Positions 1 to 8,881 of a stretch of DNA of 64,000 nucleotides are shown here, in pieces. The notes below the pieces were generated by a model. The model saw only the letters and a list, made by a program, of their open reading frames with translations. It had not been told where the DNA came from and searched no databases. How positions within the stretch are numbered: the stretch's first letter is position 1; each line of letters begins with the position of its first letter. Location: NCBI GenBank assembly GCA_028554795.2, contig CM068830.1:51842355-51906354 (forward strand), read 5' to 3'. Made by a program: the position numbers and the translations under genes. Origin of the DNA: Sinohyriopsis cumingii. Its lineage: Eukaryota; Mollusca; Bivalvia; Unionida; Unionidae.

Positions 1-159
1 GTTTCAAACCTAATTTGTTCATAAATTGTCTCCACAATAATTCTACAGTTCGGAATTGTACGGTTATCAAGCATTCACTGCAACAAGTTTCAGTGCACTT
101 TCTTGTACTACTCAAGGGGTATAAGAACCTTTCCATAAAAAGAATTTCCTGGCTTTGCA

Positions 160-1180
160 GCTGTATATCACTGCTATCCTTTATACGAGTCTCGCTCTGT
201 AGTATAAAGCAATGCTATTCTTTATACAATGTAAAGCTCAATATTGTATGACATTGCTATCCATTTTACGAAGTCTAGCTCTAATTTTATAGCACTGTTA
301 TCCTTAATACGAAGTCTAGCTCAGCTGCTATCCATTATGCGATGCCTAGCTCTGTATTATATAGCATTGCTATCCTTTATACAATGTAAAGCTCTATATT
401 GTATAACATTGATATCCATTTTACGAAGTCTAGCTCTAATTTATATAGCACTGTTATCCTTAATACGAAGTCTAGCTCAATAATATATAGCACTGCTATC
501 CATTATCCGATGTCTAGCTCTGTATTATATAGCAATGCTATCCTTTATACAATGTAAAGCTCTATATTGTATAACATTGATATCCATTTTACGAAGTCTA
601 GCTCTAATTTATATAGCACTGTTATCCTTAATACGAAGTCTAGCTCAATAATATATAGCACTGTTATCCATTATGCGATGTCTAGCTCTGTATTACAAAG
701 CATTGCTATCCTTTATACGATGTATTGCTCTCTACCAAATAGCACTGCTATCCTATATACGATATATAGCTCGATTTTTTTAATATAATTTCTGTCTCTG
801 TTTATATATAACTGCTATCATTTATACTACTTCTCACTTTAAATTATATAACACTGATATCCCTTGTAAGATGTCTACTTTGAGTATATACCAATGTTGT
901 CCTTTATAAGAAGTCTAGCTCTGTATTATATAGCACTCTATCCTTTCTACGAAGTCTTGGTCTATATCATATAGCACTGCTATCCTAAATACAATATCTA
1001 GCTCTGTATTATATAGAACTTATCATTTATACTATATTGCTCTGTAACACCTAGCACTGCTATCTTTTGTACGATATCTATCTCTATTATATAACACTAC
1101 TATCCTTTATATGAATTCTATCTCTGTAATATGTAGCACTGTTGTCCTTTATACGTTGTCTAGCTCTGTATTATAGACGT
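160..1180. repeat. 42-bp tandem repeat with 168-bp higher-order unit
   Basis: Roughly two dozen diverged copies of a ~42-bp unit (pattern like ctagctctgtattatatagc followed by actgctatcctttatacga). In the better conserved part, the variant containing tccattat recurs at 331, 499 and 667, exactly 168 bases apart, so four different 42-mers form a higher-order unit. Copies decay and shift spacing after about 800. Short open frames here are by-products of a period divisible by three. Confidence 0.9.
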
Positions 1181-1824
1181 CGTTATTGCGGATGTATTTA
1201 TCGATTTATGTTATTGTGACAAATATATCTATCTACAACTATTACACTTTTGTGTCACTGGATCAAGTTCAGACTATGTAAAACTGCATAAGCAAGGTAT
1301 CAGGATTTATTATTGAATCAACTTAATATGAGCTAAATTAATTTAATTGATGCTTTGCCAGCCTAAGAAATATTTTACTAGTTTTTCTTTATTATCAATA
1401 CTGACTGTTTGTCTGCTACAACAGCCCTCACATTTCCGTTTTCTTCTCACTGCGTATGTCTTTTACGTAAACAACAGATCGCTATTACACAAACCGAGAA
1501 AATATTATATATTTTGCCACTTATAAAAACATAACTTCAGTTTTTTTTTATCATGATTGAATACGTGAAATGAATAGAGAAGAATGAGGGGAGTGATGGA
1601 AAAATGATTCATTTGAAGGTGATTGATGGCATGGTATATGTACTTTTCTCTTGATGCATCACTGTAAACGTTGCTGATTATTTATGATACGCTTCGCTAG
1701 TAGACTGACGACATTCGGTCGTTACAAATGATGATAAATACTTGCAGACATGTTTCAGACATAAGATGCTTTGCCACGGTCACTGCACTTAATAATTTCA
1801 TGGTCCAAAATCTAGAATAAATAT
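1181..1824. other. AT-rich spacer, no gene seen
   Basis: Unique-looking AT-rich sequence between the tandem array and the LTR retrotransposon. I see no convincing coding frame or RNA gene. The last bases (1819-1824, aaatat) form the left copy of the candidate target duplication of the LTR element. Confidence 0.6.
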
Positions 1825-2295
1825 ATTAGGACATAATTTTTCAGTACAAGTAATAAGATTGGAAATTCCTCTAAATTGTGTTAAGAGTAAGTTTTGATTA
1901 AATTGTATTAGAAGTAAATTGATAAATCATACTGATAGTAATCTTCTATTAAAATATATTGAGATTGAATCCATTTATTTCGGTATTGCAATTATATACT
2001 ATTTAATACAGATTGCGCTCTTATGATCAAGTACGAACTGTCTATACATACATTTCCCTTGTATCCTAAAGTCGGCACACAAAGAAAAAAAATACATGTA
2101 AGCACCGCATTGCGGAAACCTAGAAAAATCATAAGCTATTACTAATCGCGCTGACGTTGTAGAATTATCTGTCTAATGACATACATAGATCCAGACAATA
2201 ATCTGTAAGAGACTACGAAGCCTCGCCTTGAGATTCTGGCCAAACGCAAGAGCTAAAAGAACACGCCATATTTGGCGTTGTCTTAAGAAAGCGGG

Positions 2296-2330
2296 TATAT
2301 TAAGCCCAGCCGCGGGTCGACACCAGTTTT
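2296..2330 (+). promoter_or_regulatory. LTR core promoter: TATA box and likely start site
   Basis: The sequence tatatta at 2296-2302 is followed about 25-28 bases later by an initiator-like ccagttt (2323-2329). The same arrangement is kept in the 3' LTR near 12590-12620. Transcription would then begin at the first copy of the 42-bp direct repeat. The start is inferred, not shown. Confidence 0.55.
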
Positions 2331-2962
2331 ACTAGCCAGAAACTCAAGCAGGCTCTGTCTTTTGCAGGTAAGATAACCGTCTATGTACAGCTTTCATAGT
2401 ATAAGACTTTTTAGTGTTATAAGAATTTTTAGTGTTAAGATGTTAACCTAACATCAGTATGTTTAAACATTAGATTATTTAAATATTTTCTTGCTATTCC
2501 TTAATATAATGTAACGGAAAGTTTAATTGTTTGAATAACTTATATTTACTTATAACTATATTATTGATTATAGTAAAAGCAATGATCGTTACCAACGTCA
2601 TACTCAGTAATAGTTAATTTAGAAATAAAATACTCTTTAAATAATAGAGTTTAATATGCTGACTTTCTAGAATAAATTCAGTAAAATATATTTCAATTAC
2701 GGTATTAGTCTGAAATATTGAATTTTAGATTCTTTTGCTATCGTGAATTTACTCGATATTTAATTATCTGTATTAGATTCTAAACGGCAGATATTATACA
2801 AGTATGATGTTGGTAAGTGAAAGAATATCGTAGTTTTATATGTATTTCTTATATTCGAAAATTGAGCTTGTTGTAGTTTGATATTGAAATGTAAGTTTAT
2901 ATGTTGAGTATTTCAATAAAGTTTTGCTGGTCAGAAGCTCAAATAGACTTTTGTCTTTACAG
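2325..2962 (+). other. LTR intron flanked by a 42-bp imperfect direct repeat
   Basis: Copy 1 (about 2326-2367) ends ttttgcag and is followed immediately by the consensus donor gtaagata. Copy 2 (about 2921-2962) ends tttgtctttacag, a consensus acceptor. The two copies agree at roughly 70 percent of positions, with the first 22 bases best conserved (18 of 22). Splicing 2368-2962 would remove 595 bases including the AATAAA at 2915-2920. Both sites are preserved in the 3' LTR (copies near 12618-12659 and 13213-13254). Confidence 0.6.
2915..2920 (+). terminator. LTR polyadenylation signal AATAAA
   Basis: Canonical AATAAA in tttcaataaagttttgctgg, repeated in the 3' LTR at 13207-13212. Cleavage 15-30 bases downstream would fall inside the second copy of the 42-bp direct repeat. 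In the 5' LTR the signal lies inside the predicted intron. Confidence 0.6.
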
Positions 2963-3129
2963 CTCGATCCGAGTACCTTCAATTCCCCAAGAATGTAGTC
3001 ACGTCTTCATCATCGAGTGACACTACATTAATGACTTGAACTTCCTTCCTTTCTTCTCTCTCTCTCTCTCTCGGAATTGAGAAACGGATTAACTTAGACT
3101 TTACGAATTATAAAACTCTTCGTAAAAGC

Positions 3130-3147
3130 TGGTGGAGAACAAATTGC
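3130..3147 (+). other. Primer binding site
   Basis: Directly after the 5' LTR the sequence gc is followed by TGGTGGAGAAC. It starts with TGG as expected for pairing with a tRNA CCA end. The tRNA species cannot be named from sequence alone. Confidence 0.55.
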
Positions 3148-3159
3148 AGAGAGAATATC

Positions 3160-4710
3160 ATGAACAAAGGTGCCACCCCACACAACTACAACTTAAGAAA
3201 CAGAATCGCCACACAGCTACTGAGGCCGTCAGATTTCACACCACCCAACTACGCCACATTAACCCCAGAAGCGACAGCGCCACTACTTCCACATGATAAC
3301 CGCCTTATTCCATCGACGTCACTTCTGCTAGACGGTGCAGCAGCCATCTATACATCGCCCGTGACAATCTACCCACCTCTGACCACCTCACAAACGATTT
3401 CCACAAGCTCTACAAGTACCCTGACTACACCTACCATAGCACCAGCGATCCAACCTACGTCCGATTCAGATTCAACCAACCTAACAACGCCAACGACCAC
3501 TCCAGTACTAGTGACCCAGCGCCCAGCCGAGTGTGCCACAACATCATTTGGGAGCCCCAGCCACCTAGATTCATTGTTGGACACAGTCTCACCGGTGTTC
3601 GTGACCCCTAAAAGTACTCTTTTTACTGCGAACTCATTAGACTTTACACCAACTTTACCGACTGTGCTAAAAGATAGAACATTAACGGCTCAGCCGTCTA
3701 ACACAGGACACGTTACTTTAACACCACCTGAATATTATTCTAGGAGTGGTACGATTTTTGGAAACAGATTCTCAGAAACAGGTATGTCTTCATCTATTAA
3801 ATTAGAAGTTTTTAATGGAGATCAATCTCAGAATCCTGTTAAATGGTTAAATCATTTTATACAATGGGCTAAGTTTTATGAACTATCAGAAGCAAAGATC
3901 TTGAATGCTTTTCCCTTTCACCTTCAAGGGCATGCTAAAATTTGGTATGATACATTACCAGAAAATGACATAACCAATTGGCACAACCTAGTCACTGCAT
4001 TTAAGGCTAGATTTCACAATGACGATGTCATTTTAGATTTATCAATTTTGCAAACTCAGCAAGGGTCTTCTGAATCAGTTATGGACTATCTAAGTCGCCT
4101 TCTTCAAATTGCAACTAACAAAACAATTCCAGATCAAGTTTTATTAGCAGTGGCATTGAACGGATTGAAACCTTCCATAAAAAGGATTGTAATGACCCAA
4201 AATCCAACAAATATGGCAAATTTACGCCAAGCAGCAGTTTTAGCTGAGAAAGCCATGGCCACTACTGATAACACTGACCTGTCTGCATTTAACACACTTT
4301 TAGATGAAGTAAAACAACTCAAAGACGAAGTAAAAGTTTCGAATTCAATACAAAACCAGTACATCAATGCATACTCTCAATCTCACGCACTCGCTGACAC
4401 CACAAAACAGCCATGTAGCCCTCAGAACTCACACTACCAACAGCGCGGTATGTATTACAAACGCAACACAAATTTTCCAGTACAACCACCGACGTTTCCA
4501 AACAAATACACTGACACTAGCTACACATCTCAATCATCACGTGGTTCGCGCTACCAGCCCAAACCACAAGGCCGTCCTCTCAACCCTTGTTTTGGCTGTG
4601 GCGGACAATGTACGTCAAGAGCAGTCTGTCGTGCACGCAATGTGCAATGTTATTTTTGTCGCAAGATAGGACATCTATCACGTGTGTGCATGACGACACG
4701 AAAACAATAG
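3160..4710 (+). CDS. gag: Gag polyprotein of Gypsy-type retroelement
   Basis: 516 codons from ATG at 3160, only about 30 bases after the LTR. The first ~190 residues are Thr/Ser/Pro-rich and low in complexity. Residues ~210-330 resemble the retrotransposon Gag capsid domain (for example VKWLNHFIQWAKF and GHAKIWYDTLP). The C-terminus holds two zinc-knuckle-like motifs. Residues 497-510 are a perfect CX2CX4HX4C. Residues 477-490 are a variant in which Cys takes the usual His place. The frame ends at UAG 4708-4710 and stays open in the same frame into the protease, so Gag-Pol is probably made by stop-codon readthrough. Role: coat of the intracellular particle and RNA packaging. The gag frame itself appears intact. 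Confidence 0.92.
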   Translation: MNKGATPHNYNLRNRIATQLLRPSDFTPPNYATLTPEATAPLLPHDNRLIPSTSLLLDGAAAIYTSPVTIYPPLTTSQTISTSSTSTLTTPTIAPAIQPTSDSDSTNLTTPTTTPVLVTQRPAECATTSFGSPSHLDSLLDTVSPVFVTPKSTLFTANSLDFTPTLPTVLKDRTLTAQPSNTGHVTLTPPEYYSRSGTIFGNRFSETGMSSSIKLEVFNGDQSQNPVKWLNHFIQWAKFYELSEAKILNAFPFHLQGHAKIWYDTLPENDITNWHNLVTAFKARFHNDDVILDLSILQTQQGSSESVMDYLSRLLQIATNKTIPDQVLLAVALNGLKPSIKRIVMTQNPTNMANLRQAAVLAEKAMATTDNTDLSAFNTLLDEVKQLKDEVKVSNSIQNQYINAYSQSHALADTTKQPCSPQNSHYQQRGMYYKRNTNFPVQPPTFPNKYTDTSYTSQSSRGSRYQPKPQGRPLNPCFGCGGQCTSRAVCRARNVQCYFCRKIGHLSRVCMTTRKQ

Positions 4711-4749
4711 GGATACGTATCTCACGGGAGGACACAAACCTGTCGTGAG
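4708..4749 (+). promoter_or_regulatory. Candidate UAG readthrough signal with downstream hairpin
   Basis: UAG at 4708-4710 in context CAA-UAG-GGA, then a 10-base spacer, then CTCACG (4721-4726) pairing perfectly with CGTGAG (4744-4749) and an inner AGG/CCT pairing around a small loop. The frame upstream and downstream of the UAG is the same and is open for more than 2.6 kb afterwards. Gammaretroviruses use a UAG-G stop followed by an RNA structure in this way; applying that here is inference. Confidence 0.6.
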
Positions 4750-7700
4750 TATCACCAACAGCAACAAATCACGCTAGTCACACCTATTCACAAAAATCTA
4801 GTACCAATTTTTGTTAGAGACAAACCAACAAATGCATTAGCAGATACAGGCGCAACAATCTCGGCCATCAATTTAAAATTTCTTTATCGTACAGGAGTAA
4901 ACTCTAGTCAGTTTCAAAACTCAAACATTTCTCAAATTATTGGAGCCGGAGGTGAACGTCATAGTGTTTCAGGGTTGGTTCAACTTAATTTGAAAATAGG
5001 AGGCATACGCTTCTCTCACTCATTCTATGTAGTACCTAACTTAAATCATTCAATTATTTTAGGTATTGACTTTTTGACTAAACACAAAGCTGTCGTGAAT
5101 TTAGATAGACAAACGCTCTCTTTGTTAGACGATACGGTAACCATAAATTTAATTCATAACCAGGCTGGTTTGGCACGCGCCACGAAACACAGAGTGATCC
5201 AACCTAACTCAGTCAGTACAATTGCAGTAAGTATTAGTAAAATTCCCAAGGGAACGCCTGTTTTACTAGAACCGACTTACAGTATGTCAAACTCTACAAT
5301 TATTCCAGCTAGAACACTTTTAACAGTTTCTAAAAAGAACTTTTTACAAATTATTAACCCAACTCCAATGCCAATGCAAGTACGTGCCAATACAGTATTA
5401 GCATGCGTCGATGTACTACACCCGCAAACAATATTTACCATTAATGAGGACACTTCTGATAGCAATGACACACCTAATATCATGAATACGCAGTCTAACA
5501 AATCACAAGAACCAATCAATTTTGACTTACACTCTTCAGATTTAACAGAAAATCAAAAACAAGAACTTCATTCGTTTTTGAATCAACATAGGGATGTTTT
5601 CGCAGTAAACTTAGATGAGTTAGGCAATACTAATGTGTTCACACACCGAATAGAAACAGGTGACTCTATGCCAGTTCGTTGTCAACCTTACCGTGCGGCA
5701 CCGCACATCAATAAGGAAATTGATAGACAGGTAGAAGAATTATTAGAACATCAATTAATTGAACCTAGTTCATCTAGTTATGCATCCCCAGTTGTATTGG
5801 TCAAAAAGAAAAATGGTGACTATCGTTTTGCTATTGATTATAGGAAACTTAATCAGGTGACACAACCGATGACCTTCCGCCTCCCTCGATTAGAAGACGT
5901 CATCGATGCAGTAGGACAAACTCAGCCATGTCTTTTCAGTACTTTAGATTTAAATTCAGCATTTTGGCAAATTTCTATGGACCCACTATCAAAACATAAG
6001 AGTGCTTTTATAACATCACGTGGTCTTTACGAATGGAATGTAATGCCGTATGGACTCAGAAATGCCCCCGCCACCTATTGTGTTCTTTTAAGTCATGTTC
6101 TTAGAGGGATACCATGGTCAACATGTCTTGCATACATAGATGACATCATTATTTTTTCAAATTCATTTGAAGAACACCTCAAACATCTAGAGCTTATATT
6201 TGGACGTTTGCGACAATCAAACTTGACACTTAAACCGCCAAAATGTGTATTTGCAGCATCTGAAGTTGTTTATCTTGGTCATAAATTCTCAACAAAAGGT
6301 ATCAAGGTAGATGAATCCAAAATAAATACAGTTACACAATTTCCTGTTCCTAAAACACAGAAAGATGTTAGGAGTTTTCTAGGTTTGTGCAACTACTACA
6401 GAAAATTTGTTCACGGTTATTCTACCATAGCAGCACCATTAAATAAATTGTTGACAAAGGACAGTTCATTCCATTGGACAGATAAGTGTCAAAAGGCATT
6501 TGAAACTCTTAAGACAGCTTTGACTTCAGCGCCTATCTTGGCTTATCCTGACTTTAACAAACCATTTAGGCTCACATGTGATGCTAGCGGCACCGCTCTA
6601 GGGTATATTTTGTCTCAAATAGGGACAGATGACAAAGAACATGTTATAGCTTACGGTGGTAGAGCTTTAACAGACGCTGAAAAACGATGGTCAGTTACAG
6701 AACAAGAATGTTTAGCTGTTTTGGAAGGTATCAGAACATATCATGTTTACCTATCACATCAGAAATTCACTGTCATTACAGATCACAAAGCATTAGTGTG
6801 GCTTAAGACAGTTAAACACACTTCAGGTAGATTAATTCGTTGGTCACTTCGCTTGCAAGAATACGACTTTGACATCGTGTACACTCCAGGACATAAAAAC
6901 ACAAATGCTGACGCACTCTCACGTCGACACTACGAACAAACTGATAACACTCACAGGGAAGCGGAGAAATCTCCAGATTACATAGACACACAGACTACTC
7001 AATCTGAGCCAGCTGTTCACAGTATTCAAAAAGAATTAACAGAAATTACATTTTACTACACAAACGAAGATATTCCAACTCTATCCGCAGTACACACAAA
7101 TGACACTACACTTAGTGATTCTCCTTTAGAACCACCAGATATTGCTCAATTTCAGCGCGAGTGCCCTGATTTCAAGGACATGTATGTTTACTTAGAGCAA
7201 GGAATATTACCAGAGAATATTCGTCGCGCAAAAGCTATTCCGTATGAAGCAAGTCAGTATGAACTCGTCAATGGTGTCTTATATCATTTTTTCCAGCCTC
7301 GAGCAAAACACAAAACTTCATCAGATCAACTCATAAAACAAGTTGCTTTACCAACAAATTTGAGACAGATGTTCTTCTGTCTTATCACGATTCAGAAGCA
7401 GGAGGTTGTCATTTAGGTGTCCAAAGAACATATCAAGCTATCAAACAAAAATACTTTTGGCCTAAAATGTACCAAAATGTTTATGATTACATTACATCAT
7501 GTTCTCAATGTCAACTCATTAAACGGGACACAAATGCTCGAAAGGCTCCATTGCACCCATTGCCTCCGGAAGACGTATTTTCTCGGTGGCACATGGACAT
7601 TTTGTGCATGCCAAAAAGTAAGGAAGGCTACCAGTATATCTTATTGGTGACAGATAGTTTGTCACATTGGTGTGAAGCCTTTCCCTTACGTACACAAACA

Positions 7701-8732
7701 GCAACGGACATCGCCAATGTTTTGTATAATGAAATATTCACACGTTATGGTGCACCGCGAACACTTGTCAGTGATCGGGGACGAAACTTTATGTCCCAAA
7801 TTGTATTAGCACTCTGTGAACTATTTCAAGTAACACGTCACCATACCAGTTCATATCACCCTCAAACTAATTCCGCGTGCGAACGAACGAACAGCACCAT
7901 TAGTCAATCACTTAGAGCGTACTGCAGTAAATAACAAGATGATTGGCCGTCGCTATTGCCCAGCATAATGATGGCATTCCGAATGAGTCCAGCTGTCAAC
8001 TCAACTGGTTATTCGCCTTATTACATAGTATTTGGTAAGGAAATGACTTTACCTTTAGATGTGTCTCTTACACCTAAAGAGACTGTCCAGAAACAAACAC
8101 AACAATACATAGATCAGTTAATCCAAAGATTAAAAGTAGTTCAAGAATTAGCTAAAGCAAACACCCGCGAAAAGCAAGATACAACAAAACAGAGGTTTGA
8201 CCAGAAAGCAAAGGAACCGCCCTTTCGTGTTGGAGATTATGTACACCTACAAATCGCACACATACCGGTAGGGTTGTCAAAAAAGCTTTACCCCCGATGG
8301 GAGGGCCCATATTACATCACTCAATTAGGTCCGAATAACACCTACAGATTACGCCGTTGTTCCGACAATAAGGAAATGAAATCATTAGTACACGCCAACA
8401 GGCTTAAGTATTATAAAGACCCAAGGGATTATCGACCGCTAACCCCACAAGCAGCTAACGCACCCCCTCAGTCGATTCAGCCACGACATGATCAAACGAG
8501 CAATAGTCAAGCACCAACTGACAATGGTACAGAATGGTACTCAGTTGATAAACTTTTGAAATCTAAATGGATTTCTGGGAAGAAACATTATCTGGTCAAG
8601 TGGACCGATGGGTCCACACCATCATGGCAACCAACAGAGAATGTTTCTCAGGCATTAAAAGAAGCATTTCACAGAACACGCACACAATCAAATACACGTC
8701 GTAAACGACTTGGCCGAATATTTCGTCATTGA
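4711..8732 (+). pseudogene. pol: Pol: protease, RT, RNase H, integrase, chromodomain (broken copy)
   Basis: Continues in the gag frame after the UAG. In order: retropepsin with LADTGATIS (~4838-4864); reverse transcriptase with YIDD (~6133); RNase H with TCDASGTALG (~6574-6603); integrase zinc-binding HHCC region (~7375-7510); RVE core with its D, D and E in DIL, SDRGRNF and ACERTN; a GPY/F-like module (RWEGPYYI, ~8297-8320); and a C-terminal chromodomain (YLVKWTDGSTPSWQP, ~8590-8634). Breaks: the frame shifts between about 7355 and 7380, just before the HHCC region (the first frame ends at a stop at 7414-7416), and an in-frame TAA sits at 7932-7934 inside the integrase. Reading then stays open to TGA 8730-8732. 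No slippery heptamer is visible at the shift, so mutation is more likely than programmed frameshifting. Function in intact relatives: reverse transcription and integration. Confidence 0.9.
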
Positions 8733-8857
8733 ATTCAATACGAAATTCAGAAGGAAATTTCTTCTTAACTGGGAGAGACAATTCTAGTCCTTTTCACCAT
8801 TCCATCAGTCTCTCATGCCTTCTATTTCTTTTTCTTCTCTCGCCGGCAAATCTCTCA

Positions 8858-8881
8858 AACTTCTTCTTTTTCTTTAAAGGT
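8858..8881 (+). promoter_or_regulatory. Candidate env splice acceptor
   Basis: A long pyrimidine run (ttcttctttttctttaaag, ending 8880) precedes the env ATG at 8882 almost directly. Together with the donor at 2367/2368 in the LTR leader it would give a subgenomic env mRNA, as in errantiviruses and retroviruses. AAG rather than CAG makes it a weaker acceptor. Confidence 0.45.

Larger units (their letters stand above)
1825..3126 (+). repeat. 5' LTR
   Basis: About 1302 bp, matching 12117-13416 with only about three substitutions over the first 1250 bases, then a cluster of differences in the last ~50. It contains a TATA box near 2296, a likely start site near 2325, a splice donor at 2367/2368, AATAAA at 2915-2920, a splice acceptor at 2962/2963 and a CT-rich run at 3055-3073. 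It is unusually long for U5, which suggests a long R/U5 containing an intron. Confidence 0.93.

Noticed and set aside
244-788. Open frames within the 42-bp repeat array
   Set aside because: The repeat period is a multiple of three, so open frames arise automatically; no start context or domain.
4367-4669. Second-frame 100-codon frame inside gag
   Set aside because: Overlaps the zinc-knuckle region of gag and has no independent signals; a shadow of the real frame.
7355-7380. Programmed -1 frameshift in pol
   Set aside because: No slippery heptamer or structure seen, and a second lesion downstream points to decay.
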